Below are positions 31,198 through 42,065 of a DNA stretch of 64,000 bases, in pieces. Position numbers and translations under genes: made by a program. Under the pieces are notes generated by a model that was not told where the DNA came from, did no database searches, and saw nothing but the letters and a program-made list of their open reading frames with translations. Each line of letters opens with the position of its first letter. Positions within the stretch are counted from its first letter, which is position 1. The stretch spans positions 29,674,832 through 29,738,831 of the forward strand of contig OX637332.1 in NCBI GenBank assembly GCA_951799405.1, read 5' to 3'. The DNA is from Agapetus fuscipes (Eukaryota; Arthropoda; Insecta; Trichoptera; Glossosomatidae).

Positions 31198-31487
31198 AGA
31201 ATATTGAGGCTTCATTGTTTATGATGTCATCTTTTGATAATAATACCTTCATTGTACATTAAGGAGAATACCTACAGAAGGATAAAATTTCCCATCGTCT
31301 CCATAGAATTCTTCTTGCTGTATTATTTTTCATTGTGGATATTTTTAACAGCTCCTCAAGGTTCATATTCTTCTCTTGTTTGTTCACGACAGGCAAAAGC
31401 GACCAGAACAGCAAAGCTTGTGTTCATTTTCACTTCAATTTTTTTTTCACACATGCAACATTTGTAAGCGGGATCTTATGACTTTAC

Positions 31488-31725
31488 TGTAGTATGAGGC
31501 TGACCATCCAAAATAAAAAGAAAAGTTTACTTAGCCAATATCACCCTTGTTTTAGGGAAGGTCGGCCAAGCTGTTTTCGTTCATTTTCGATTTGGATCTT
31601 TATTTTAAGATGCATATTATGCTGCACATGCAAATGCAGCATGTGAAATCTCGAACTTATACGTGTCTGCTTGTTGACATGCATTCAATATTTATTTTTA
31701 AATTTTAAACATCTTTGCATTCTTA
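31488..31725 (+). repeat. T copy, diverged
   Basis: tatgaggctgaccatcc, the cttgttttagggaaggtcgg hairpin, acttatacgtgtctgcttg. Confidence 0.7.
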
Positions 31726-31740
31726 CATTATATATTTCTT

Positions 31741-32036
31741 GGACCGGTCCGTAGTCCAGTGGCTACACTTCGGACTCGTAAATGGAAGGTTGTGGATTCG
31801 AATCCCGGCGGAGCACGAAAATATATAATTTATATATCCAAATGTGCACTTCGCTGGGTTGAAAAAAATCATAAACCTTTACCAGAGACCGGTCACTGAA
31901 AGGTCCATCCAACCTTACAACAACAGGGTCTTTTTTGAGAATTGGCGCTTGCGACGACCAGGCTCGCACAGGGATATTGAGGTGTGATACACACAAAAAC
32001 AGCGCTCACCAAATAAATCATCCTATTTTTATTATT
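31741..32036 (+). mobile_element. SINE-A, full length
   Basis: Head GGTCCGTAGTCCAGTGG, B box GGATTCGAATCCC, then all body blocks and the tail aaataaatcatcct(att)n. Best single-module reference copy. Confidence 0.85.
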
Positions 32037-32454
32037 AAAGATCTTAGACGTTCCTGCTTCTAGCTGAAAAAATTAACATTTTCGCACCTTGCTGATTTTC
32101 TACATTCTTAAGCGTTTTTTTGCACCAATTTATAAAACAAAACGGTTTTCTTTACATCGATTTTCTCTCGAATCTTTAAGACCAAACTTCCGTTTCAACA
32201 GATACTTAGATCTCTTTCAATTTACATAGAGAAATGAGATTGAAAAGAATATATCTTACAAAGAACAAGATAATATTTTTTTATAGTATTTTTGTAAGGA
32301 ATGAAAGCATTTTTCGTTTAATTATTTAAATCTTGCCAGAACACTTTTACATCTTCGCTTCTCAATTCGATGTTTGATTACCTACTTGTTAATGTAGTTT
32401 ATCTATGCAAATCAACACGAGCTGCAGTCCTAAGGAGTGATTTATAAGACATGA

Positions 32455-33480
32455 AAACAACAGAAGCACACAGATATTTGTAGTGACTCAAAAGATACTC
32501 AAAAGCTACTTACAGTTATATATTATAGTGATTCAAAAGATGTAGGCAGCGTTTAAAAAGACAGTATATGAAGTAACTCAAAATATACTTAAAAGCTTAA
32601 GCAGACATATGTAGTGGTTTTAAAGATACTCAAAATCTACTATCGGATATATGAAGTGACTCAAAAGCTACAGCCAGATGAAGGCAGCGTCTAAAAAAAC
32701 TTAAAAGCTTCTGATAAATACATGTAGTGACTCAAAATATACTTTAAAGCTACAGCAGATATATGTAGTAGTTTTAAATATACTCAAAAGCTACTGCCTT
32801 ATACATGTAGTAATTCTAAAGCAACTGTCGCATATATGTAGTAACTTAAAAGATACTCAAAAGCTCCTGTCGGATATATGTAGTGACTCAAAAGATACAT
32901 GAAAGTTACAGAAGATATATGTAGTGGTTTTAAAGGTACTTAAAATCTACTCTCGGATAAATGAAGTGACTCAAAAGCTACTTCTAGATGAAGGCAGCAT
33001 CTAAAAAGAAACTTAAAAGCATCTGAGTGACTCAAAAGACACTTGAAAGCTACAGCAGATTTATGTAGTGTTTTTAAAGAGACTTAAAAGCTAAGGCAGA
33101 TATATGTAGTGGTTTTAAAGCAACTGTCACATATATTATGTAGAAACTTAAAAGACACTCAAAAGCTCCTGTCGGATACATGCAGTGACTCAAAACATAC
33201 ATGAAAGTTACAGCAGATTTATGTAGTGTTTTTAAAGAGACTTAAAAGCTAAGGCAGATATTCGTAGTGGTTTAAAAGATACTCAAAAGCTGCTGCCATA
33301 TATATGTAGTGATTCAAAAGCAACTACATATACATATGTAGTAACTTAAAGGATACTCAAAAGCTCCTGTCAGATATATGTAGTAACAAAAAAGATACAT
33401 TAATTTACAGCAGATATATGTAGTGATTTTCAAGATACTTATTGAAAAGATGATTTGTAAGATACTTAAAAGCTACTTGC
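32455..33480. repeat. Degenerate minisatellite/satellite block, ~42-bp unit
   Basis: About 24 diverged units of the form atatgtagtgactcaaaaga / tactcaaaagctac(tg). A higher-order period of about 300 bp is visible: the block with gaaggcagcgtctaaaaa recurs at about 32680 and 32990, and the block aaaagctcctgtcggata at about 32865 and 33163, with a third near 33360. No coding potential. Confidence 0.8.
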
Positions 33481-33533
33481 AATGTTACATACTCGTACAA
33501 GATACGTGAAATATACTACAATTAGTGTGTTTT

Positions 33534-33755
33534 CTTGACTTATAGGTTGGTATGAGGCTGACCACCCATACTGTAAAAAGATGGTTCACTTTGCCAATGC
33601 CACCCCAGTTTCAGGGAAGGTCGGCAAGAGTTGCAGGGCTTATGGTCATTTGAGATTGGGTTTTTATATTGTAGGTCCACATGCGGCATGTGTTAGCGCG
33701 AACTTATACGTGTCTGCTTGAGGGAATGCATTTAATATGAACCTCAAACGATCAG
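33534..33755 (+). repeat. T copy
   Basis: cttgacttataggttggtat to aatatgaacctcaaacgat; the TTAGA tail is lost. Confidence 0.8.
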
Positions 33756-33759
33756 CTTA

Positions 33760-33985
33760 TATTAAGGCTGCATGTTGTAAGCTTGTCGTTTTAATGTAAT
33801 ATAAGATAAACCACACACTAAATTAGGTAAATCTGCGTAATACAATTTTCTTTGGGTTAAAAAAACCTTGTTTATAATTATTCAAATTGCCGATTTCGTG
33901 TGAATTTTTGTTGTTATATTTAGTGAAAATAATGCATTGCTAGTGCCATATTTGACACACTAGTATAGAACACGGTATAAATTTA
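33760..33985. other. No recognisable feature
   Basis: No family match. Confidence 0.3.
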
Positions 33986-33990
33986 ATAAA

Positions 33991-34331
33991 AAACGCAACT
34001 AAGCTACACATATAGTGTAACTTCTTGCCTGCGTTATCCCCGAAGGGGTCGCATGTGGCGCTTCGGGACCTATTTATTTTTACAGGTAAGGGGGCCGGCC
34101 ACACACCAACCACTTTCAGTTGAAGTGGGGGTTTCCCAGCTCCCAGGGGGGCTGGTTCTCATTTCTTGTGAAGGCTGAGTAAGCCTTTGAGATCGAACCC
34201 TTGCTCTCGGCATGGAATGCAAGCATTCTACCAATTGAGCTACCGACCTTTTTACGAGCTTGATCGTCGTCGCTACAAAGCGCCAATTCTCAAGCAATAC
34301 CCAGTTGCTGTAAGGCTGGATGGACCTTAGA
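33991..34331 (-). mobile_element. Dimeric SINE-A/SINE-B copy, 5' truncated
   Basis: SINE-B is complete (34249-33991, head ggtcggtagctcaattggtag), preceded on the minus strand by the 3' half of SINE-A (34331-34250). The conserved junction is agctcgtaaaaaggtcggt. Confidence 0.85.
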
Positions 34332-34359
34332 AATTTAATGTAGTAAGTTATTACAAATT

Positions 34360-34650
34360 TGACCCATCCGTAGCACAGTGGTAACACTGAGGACTCTGAA
34401 TGGGAAGGTTGTGGGTTCCAATCCCGGTGGAGCACAAAAAATATACCATTTATATTTTCAAATTTGCTCTTCGTTGGGTTGAAACATTCATAAACCTTTA
34501 CCAATGACCGGTCACCAAAGGTCTATTCAGCCTTACAGCAACTGGGTATTGGCGCTTTGTAGCGACGACCAAGCTCGTTCACCTCTGCGGCACTGCAACA
34601 GGTGTCATAGACCCCTAGAGTCTCTAGAATCTAGGGAGTCTCCCGCACAG
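34360..34650 (+). mobile_element. SINE-A with extra 3' module
   Basis: Head ccatccgtagcacagtgg, B box GGTTCCAATCCC, body to aagctcgt, then the module cacctctgcggcac...ccctagagtctctagaatct shared with 22748-22822. Lies inverted relative to the preceding copy. Confidence 0.8.
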
Positions 34651-35162
34651 GATTTCCTAAAAGAAAAAACCGAAAAAAACCACATAGTCGTGAAATATTT
34701 AGAATGTTCAGACCTCAAATCATGATAAAACTTAAGAAATTTTCAATGATTTTTTTTTATTCTAGTTAAAATTGAATATCCGTGCAGTTGCAGAACGATC
34801 GGTTGTTTTCAAATCACTCCATGTGCCACTGATCTATGATTTGCAAAGCTTCCTTTGCCCAAGAACTTTTTCTTAGTAGTGCTGCTCGGAAATTGGATTT
34901 TATCAGTGTTATTCTCTAACGGAAAAGCCATGACTCATCCGTAGCCTGCAGTAAATTCTCCATAGGAAGAAACGATGATCCGTAGATCAGCTATGCATTT
35001 AATGTTTTGTGAATAACACCGTTTGACTGCAAGTTGCTCTACATTATTTATTATGTAAACATAAAAGATGGTTCGTTTCTGTGCAATGAAAACTTTTAAT
35101 TATTCATTTCTCATCGCAACATTTTATTTGTAAACCAGTTTTAATTATACAAATCTATTCTC
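34651..35162. other. No recognisable feature
   Basis: No family match; AT-rich. Confidence 0.3.
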
Positions 35163-35347
35163 ATCTAAGTTGCAAAGATGTGTTACATTGGGAATTCACA
35201 TTATATGCATTCTCACAAGTAGACACGTATAAGTTCGCGCATGCACATGTCGCATGTGAGCCTACAACATAAAACCAAATCTCAAATGTACATAGTCAAC
35301 GACGTTACCATGTTGAAAGTACCGGTTCCCATAGATCACCGAAGTTA

Positions 35348-35589
35348 TTTTATTTTTATTTTATTTTATTTTTATTTTATTTTAATAGGACAACAAACAG
35401 CGTTACATAAGAAATATAATAGTAGCAATTACAAAAAAAACATGGCCAATTATATGTTGCCACGGATATCAAATTTAGGAAGTTGGAAATAATTACAAGA
35501 TGGTTATTACAAGTAACTAATTACAAGAACAAAAATAAAAAATACTGCTCTCAAAACAGAATATGATGTAAATTTAAAAATAAAGAAAA
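35348..35589 (-). other. 3' UTR and tail of the CR1/Jockey-type LINE
   Basis: The tail is (AAAATAAAAT)n read on the minus strand (35348-35383), then the untranslated region up to the ORF2 stop at 35590. Confidence 0.75.
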
Positions 35590-38449
35590 TCAGTTCTCCC
35601 TGAGTGACGCACCCACCGCTTTGCGAAAGTGCGCCGTCTCTAAATGAAAAATATCAATGCTACTGAAACACTTGTTATAAGTTTCACACACCCGGTAAAT
35701 TGGCGCGCTCTGAGCATAGTTAGTGCGACACACAGGGAGATGAAAGAGTTGGTCTACCGTGTGCCTGGTTCTGCGAGTTGGAATGTTGAGGGATAACATA
35801 CACAAAATATCAGGGTTATCAATTTTGTTGTGCAAAATGCCGTGGATTAACATCATGTCGCAAACAACACGCCTATCCTCTAGAGAGTCCAGCTTATGAT
35901 AGTCAAGGGCTGACTTGTAATCAGGAAAAGATAAGTTAAACTTATAATTTATGTGTTTTATAAATCTTTTTTGTACTCTCTCGATACGTTTTATATGCAC
36001 CGCATAAGAGGGGGACCAAACAGGGGACATGTACTCAAGAAGTGAGCGAACCATTGTTGTGTAGAGAACTTTTAATACCGTAACTTTTTTGAAGGGTTTG
36101 CAAGTTCGCAAAATGAACCCGAGCACCCTGAATGATCTCTCCAAGACATTGTCAATATGATTCACGAAGGTGAGTTTGCTATCCATTATGACACCCAGAT
36201 CACGTACCCGGTCAACAGACTCGATAGGAAAATCGTTAATATAATAAATATGATTTAAGGGTGAAAGTTTACGTGAGAACGAGACCTTGTGACATTTGCT
36301 AACATTAATGGATAGTCTATTGGCAGCACAATATTCTGAAAGCCGATCGAGATCTAATTGAAGTCTTGCACAGTCAGATGAATCAGAGATTCTCAAAAAA
36401 ATCTTCATATCGTCAGCAAATAGGAGATGCTCTGCATGAAGAAAACAGTCACCAATATCGTGGATATACAAAGTAAAGAAAAGGGGTCCCAAATGCGATC
36501 CCTGGGGAACACCGGAAGGAATGGTGACAAAGTTTGATTTGTAGTCTCCTATTACCACTGCCTGACGACGATTACGGATATAGGATTCTATCCATCTTAG
36601 AAGATCACCGTGGATTCCGAGCTTACTCAATTTGCTCAACAGAATGTTATGATTTACTCTGTCAAAAGCCTTGGCATAATCGGTGTAGATAACGTCGGTC
36701 TGTAATCCACTGTGCATGTTAGAAAATACATAGTCAGTGAAAGGTAAGAGATTAGATAAAACAGATCTATTGCGAAGGAAACCGTGCTGTTGGTCGCTGA
36801 ATGATGATTTGAGAGAACCATAAAGTTGGTCGTATATTACACGCTCGAAGAGTTTACTTATAGCAGACAAAATTGAAATCGGACGGTAGTTTTTGATCAA
36901 ATTATTGGGACCAGATTTATAAATAGGAGACACTAGAGCCTCTTTCCATATGTCAGGGAAAATACCCTCTCTTAAGGAGCGTGAGAAGAGTATGGAGAGC
37001 GGCTCCGCCACAACCTCAGCACATCTGGCAAGAAGCAGAGGCGGCACCCCATCACTACCAGCACCCTTCGTTACGTCAAGGTTGGAGAGATATGTAGTTA
37101 GGTTTTCCTGGCTCAGAAGAATGAACGGTGGAACTATGGGTGTCATGATCAAACATAGAGAAAAAGTAATCGGAGAAAGCGATGGAGATTTCCTTGCCAC
37201 CATTAACAGAATTTGTTCCATCAGTAGACATACACATGGGAATTGAATTATTTTTGCGTCTGCTTTTAACAAAGCTCCAGAATGCTCTAGGGTTTTCTTG
37301 TATGTTAGTTTCAGCGGAAATAATGAACTGAGAAAAGCACTCCTTGGCCATAGCTTTCTGACGGGATCGTAGTAATGTGAAAGTATGATAGTCAGAAGGG
37401 TTTTTAAATTTCATAAATTTATTATGGTAGCGAATTTTTTCCCTAGTGATCTTTATCAAGGGTGCACTATACCATAATGGAAAATGGTGGTTGCGGTTTA
37501 AGCGTCGGGTAGGTATGAATTGATCAATGGAGTAATTTAATATATCATAAAATGCTGTCACAGCGGTGTTAAGGGGAGATGCTGTCAAAACATCGGACCA
37601 GTTGACCTCAGCGAGAAAACCTCCTAGTGCCTTGTAGTCACCCTTTTTAAATAAGTATATAATGCGTTGAGGTTCATGTAATTGAAGAGGTGGCTGGGAA
37701 GACAAAACCAGTTCTATCGCTGGGTGGTGAGAGTCTTCAGGTACGAAAGGAAGACCAGAATGAATTATCCCCGACACTAGAGGAGCGTTACACAAAATAA
37801 GATCAAGAGTACGATTAAGGGAGTTTTTGATGGAATTAAATTGATAAAAGCCGAGAAAAGACAATGTATCTATGAAACTACTCGAGCATGAAGAAGAGTA
37901 GTTAGTGGGACAGAGAAACTGCTCACCCGGGGTATTAGACCACTCGATATCTGACATGTTAAAATCACCTAGAATTAAGAAGATATCATCTGGTAGGTCT
38001 TCTGTAAGTTTGGAAAGGAGCTTAAGGAAGCTTTCGATATGCGAATTGTATTCAGTGCCTTTAGGTACATAAACACAGGCCAAGTGTAAGTTTTTGGTAG
38101 TGTTACCACTACAGCTGATTGGCAAGGTAACCCAAACAGACTCTGCATCACAGGTCCACTCCGGATTACCTCGTGCATTAAGATCTGAAAGTGCGGCCAA
38201 AAGCACTCCTCCTCCCCGAGAACCACGATCACTTCGCCAGACATCGTATCTGTCATCGATTAACTCTCGGGAATCAATGTCAGTGCCTAGCCAGGTCTCA
38301 GTAAGAGCTACGACAGAAAAATCACTGGAGGAAAAATTTAAACTGAAATTGTCGGTCTTTGTTCGCAAACCTCTGGTATTCTGTGTATATATACTAAAAC
38401 TATCGCCTAATGGAAAATACAACACTATAGTATTTAAAGTAAATGGCAA
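35590..38449 (-). pseudogene. LINE ORF2: endonuclease and reverse transcriptase, one frameshift
   Basis: Encodes the retrotransposition enzyme of a CR1/Jockey-type LINE. Frame 1 (38449-37076) has an apurinic-type endonuclease: IYTQNTRGLRTKT, TETWLG, LGDFNMSDIEW, then a DSHHP variant of the SDH motif. Frame 2 (from about 37130 to 35590) has the reverse transcriptase: NYRPISIL, QHGFLRNRS, YTDYAKAFDRVNH, SGVPQGSHLGPLFF and LLFADDMKIF, with FADD as the catalytic box. The C-terminus is PTRRTRHTVDQLF..CRTNYAQ. The frames overlap between 37076 and 37272 and must join by a +1 shift at about 37110-37130. The first ~45 residues of the second frame as translated from its ATG are not native. Confidence 0.9.
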
Positions 38450-38584
38450 ACAGAAGCAAGCACACAGCAGTACCTACAAAAAATAAGAGACACAGTTTAG
38501 AGTAACTAATAAAATCAGAGAAAATATAGTATGAGAGAGTTGGTGCATAAATTAGAAAAAGTAAATAAGGAAGCAAGAAGAGAA

Positions 38585-39358
38585 TCAGCCGCCGATCATC
38601 TGAAGCGCAGACAAAGTCTTTATTGCCATGGCTGGGGAACCATCGTCTTTGCGTACGAACACAGTGCCTCCTTTGGACCATGTGTAACGAAACCCCAATT
38701 CCTTGCATCTGAGCCGCGCATGATGAAATAGGTTTTTATTGTGTAGTGTCAGGTGCTCATTGACGAAAATTCTTGTTGGAGACCCCGGAATACCCAGCTC
38801 GTCAGACATGAGACCACGCTTCCGTCTGATGGCGGTGACAAACATGTCACGGTGGACCGATTTATGAAATTTTACAACAATGGGCTTAGGTCGACCAGAG
38901 GCCGCATTTTTGGCTGCGACTCTAGTTGAAAAGTCTATATCCCCCGGTGTAAGCTGGATTTTCTAGCTTTTCGCAATCTTCACCGTGAGGTCGATCAGCG
39001 ATTCATTTGATACTTGTGGCAACCCTGTCACCTCAATATTATTACGACGTGCCCGCTGCTCGCTGTCGTTGATCTTTGCATCCATCTCAGTGATTTTGGA
39101 TGTTAAGTCTGTAACTGTCTTCTCAATGGTGCTCATACTGACAAGCTTCGTCTCAATTTCACCAACTCTGGCGTCCATGAAGGTCATGGACTCCTTCGGG
39201 GAAGAAAGGTCACTCCTGATCGCCTTAATATCGGCTCCTACGGATGATAAAGCCGCCAGGTCCGCCCTAAGTGCATGGAGTTCAGCCATGATATTGTCTT
39301 CCATGGTTGTGCAAGAAGACGTTAGCTGAGCCTTTGATCTTGTGGATGTCATTGTCAA
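38585..39358 (-). pseudogene. LINE ORF1, coiled coil plus RNA-binding domain, one amber stop
   Basis: The minus-strand frame from ATG 39358 reads a coiled coil (MAELHALRADLAALSS..., IEKTVTDLTSKITEMDAKI) and then RARRNNIEVTGLP, the start of an L1-type RRM-like domain. A single in-frame TAG at 38963-38965 interrupts it. The same frame continues without a gap (GRPKPIVVKFHKSVHRDMF, GFRYTWSKGGTVFVR) to the stop at 38585. Total 257 sense codons. One point mutation is the simplest explanation. Confidence 0.85.
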
Positions 39359-39798
39359 TTTGCGAAATTCTCTTGCCTTTCACGTTTTGGAGCGTTTCGT
39401 CCAAATTTTTCTCTATAAAATTTTGAGGTTATCTTCCAAGTTTTGATGGTGACAAAATCTACCTTATTTGGAGCTTGGAGTAATTATTCCCAGACTGGAG
39501 ATGAAATATCAAAGCAGACGACAAGCCATGAATCACAAAACACGAAAAAACAACTTCTGTCACAAAAAATATATATATTCTTGCCAATGATTGTTGCACA
39601 AAAATCTTCTGTCAAATATTCTTTTTTTTTTCAAATATGTGTTGGTTTATCACTGAGTTATTACATAAAAAATATTTTAGGAAGTGCACACTGCAAGATA
39701 TAACCAATTAAGTATAAACAACAGGTTAAATATCAACAAAATTATGGTTAAAAGATGGCATGTCAAAAAGATCAACCAATATATGTATAAGATTTATG
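39359..39798 (-). other. Putative 5' UTR of the LINE
   Basis: No ORF. Its exact 5' end is not clear because a SINE-A piece lies between it and the target junction. Confidence 0.4.
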
Positions 39799-39911
39799 AA
39801 TTTTTCAACCCAGCAAAGAGAATTTTTGTGCTCCGCCGGGATTCGAACCAACAACCTTCCGTTTACGAATCCGAAGTGATCCGAAGTTAATCCGAAGTGA
39901 ATCCGAAGTTA
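39799..39911 (-). repeat. SINE-A fragment and tandem junction repeat
   Basis: 39799-39880 is a minus SINE-A piece with an internal deletion, truncated at its head. 39869-39911 contains four tandem copies of ATCCGAAGT(G/T)A. The last, CCGAAGTTA, equals the 5S sequence at the LINE 3' junction (35339-35347). Confidence 0.75.
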
Positions 39912-40504
39912 TGCAACATTGGGCGCGGATAGTACTTGGATGGGTTACCGCTCAGGTACACCGCGTGTCGTTGGCATCTTGGACCGGTCCGTAGTCCAGT
40001 GGCAACACTTCGGACTCGTTAATGGAAGGTTGTGGATTCGGATCCCGGCGGAGCACAAAAATATACCATTTATATTTCGAATGTGCTCTTCGCTGAGTTG
40101 AAAAATTCATAAATCTTTACCAAAGACCGGTTACTGAAAGGTCCATCCAACCTTACAACAACTGGGTCTTGCTTGAGAATTGGCGCTTTCTACAGCGACG
40201 ACCAAACTCGCAGAGGGCTCTTGAGGTGTGATACACACAAAAACAGCGCTCACCAAATAAATCATCCTAATATTATTATTATTATTTATTACATAAGCAT
40301 CTCTTGCGACGTTCCCTAGAACAGGGGTGACATTGGGAAATTGAACCCTTTTTACAGTATAGTAGACCAGCCACAACAGGTTTATTAGTAAAACAACACC
40401 TAGTAAAACAGCACCTATAGAATCTAATTTAAAAAAATATCTTGATTTTCCGAATGTGCTTTTTTCTCATGACTCAAACGTCTGTGTGACTATGCTCCTA
40501 TCCT

Positions 40505-40836
40505 ATGGTCCAGTCAATAGCTTGGTTGGTAGAGTGCTTGCATTCCATGCCAAGAGCTCGGGTTCGAATCCCACCAAGGGTGTCAGAAATGATTTCCCGT
40601 TTCGGTGTTTATTTCAAACCCAAAATAAAATACCGGCAAGATTTATTCAGCCTTCCCAAGAAATGAGTACTCCCGAGAGATCGGGAGCTGGAAAACCCCC
40701 ATTTCAACTGAAATGGTTAGCGTAAGGCCACCCCCTTTACCTGTAAAAATAAATAGGTTCCACTTGCCACTTGCGACCCCTTCAGAAAAAGCGCGGCAAT
40801 AAATTACACTATATGTTTAGCTTAGTCAAGTTGGTC
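40505..40836 (+). mobile_element. SINE-B, full length
   Basis: Head caatagcttggttggtagag with B box GGTTCGAATCCC. Body has gtgtcagaaatgatttccc, the catttcaactgaaatgg hairpin, ctgtaaaaataaataggt and tail acactatatgtttagctta. Best reference copy of the 330-bp family. Confidence 0.85.
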
Positions 40837-40839
40837 ACG

Positions 40840-41530
40840 TTTCACATACTTCTGTCAGTTCTATGTGAAAGTATAATTAAGAAAAAAGTGTGTGTCCCTG
40901 AAAATGACGTAAGTAAGTCGAAAGCGCTTCAAGTGAAATAAATGCTCAATTTGTGAAAATAAAGTTTTCATTAAAAAAAATATACTCTTTCATAAAAATT
41001 AACATTCTCTGCGTAAATACAAAAACTACAAAGTTCCCTCGGTTTTATTGAAGCACTTTTTCCGAAAATTTCCTTATTGTTTGAAACATTTGTTCATTGT
41101 TTACTTTTTATATGGCTTGTCGCGTGTTGCACCCTCCTCGTGACTAGGATGGAAGAAACAGTATTGTTATTATATGAATGTAATTTATTTTATTAATTAA
41201 GCCTCAACAATTTCACTGAACAATTAAACGTTTGTTTTTGCGATTTTTCAAAGTACAATGCACTCCGTAACGAGTTTCGGTTGTGTTAGAGACGCAATTA
41301 CGTGAGGATCAAAGCAACCTGGCGCCGACTTCTCGTATTATGCGAGCGCGAATGTAAATTAATTAATTTGCAGCCGACCTGTTTAGTGTTGCAGCCATAA
41401 TAATTGGAGTCCTGTAGGATGCTGGGTGCGTCTCTATCCTGTGCAAGCCAGAGATGGGAAGAGATAAAGCAACCAGAGACGAACTGAATGATTGTGTGAT
41501 AGGGTGAATCAGTGTTGTCTTCTTCTTCTC
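40840..41530. other. No recognisable feature
   Basis: No family match within the window; short ORFs only. Confidence 0.3.
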
Positions 41531-41535
41531 TTGTC

Positions 41536-41990
41536 TCAATCGTGGGGACTTGCAGCAATTTCTTTCACTTTTCTCCTCCATTCTTCCCTGTCTTGTGCGG
41601 CACTTTGAAGGTCTGCATATGATGAGCAGCGCACGTCCACCAACAGGTCCTTTATGTATTCTTGGCGTGGGCGTCCCCTAGAGTTGGCCCCCTCGGCCAT
41701 CCCCTCCATTATGGTATGCAAGAGACCTTCTTGTCGTATTACATGGCCGATCCATCTTGCACGCCTTTCGGACAAGGTCCTGAGCAGATGCCTTCCACCT
41801 TCGATTCTTTGGAGAACCTCCTCATTTGTAGTGTGGTCTCTCCAGGAAATTCCTAGTAGTCTTCTCTATATGACCACATCTCGAAAGCCTCTAGTCTCCG
41901 TTTATCTCTTTTGGATAGGCAGCATGTCTCACAACCGTACATCAAGATACTCCATTTTGATGACTCCTACTCCTCATCAAAACCTGTTTG
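41536..41990 (-). pseudogene. RTE-like LINE ORF2 C-terminal relic (second family)
   Basis: Minus strand reads, across at least one frameshift, LMYGCETCCLSKRDKRRLEAF then RRLLGISWRDHTTNEEVLQR, LSERRARWIGHVIRQEGLLHTIMEG, GRPRQEYIKDLL and SYADLQSAAQDREEWR. The order matches the region after the reverse transcriptase core in RTE-type LINEs. It is clearly distinct from LINE-T. Confidence 0.75.
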
Positions 41991-42065
41991 TCTATGCTGG
42001 ACTAAAAACCAGATCAGGGTTTTAGAAAAAAAACTGGGTCTTTCTCGAGAATTGGCGCTTTCTAC

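Larger units (their letters stand above)
35295..40289 (+). mobile_element. 5S-tRNA chimeric SINE split by a LINE
   Basis: The 5S-like head starts GTCAACGACGTTACCATG (35295-35347). It resumes as gcaacattgggcgcgg...ccgcgtgtcgttggc (39913-39975). After the linker atctt comes SINE-A (39981-40289) with GTAGTCCAGTGGC, B box GGATTCGGATCCC and an (ATT)n tail. The interruption is the LINE at 35348-39.8 kb. Confidence 0.85.
35163..40378 (-). repeat. T copy carrying a nested SINE and LINE
   Basis: Pieces 35163-35294 and 40290-40378 are one minus-strand T unit, interrupted by the 5S-A SINE with TACATA duplicated at 35289-35294 and 40290-40295. Confidence 0.85.

Noticed and set aside
38400..38486. ORFs between LINE ORF1 and ORF2 as an extra gene
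   Set aside because: They lie in the short intergenic segment of the LINE on the wrong frame or strand and lack motifs.
40505..40580. Intact tRNA gene
   Set aside because: A and B boxes are good, but the acceptor stem does not close and the sequence continues into the SINE-B body, as in about ten other copies.
41298..41581. Minus ORFs upstream of the 41.5-kb LINE relic as genes
   Set aside because: No motif, overlapping frames and no upstream context; probably chance.
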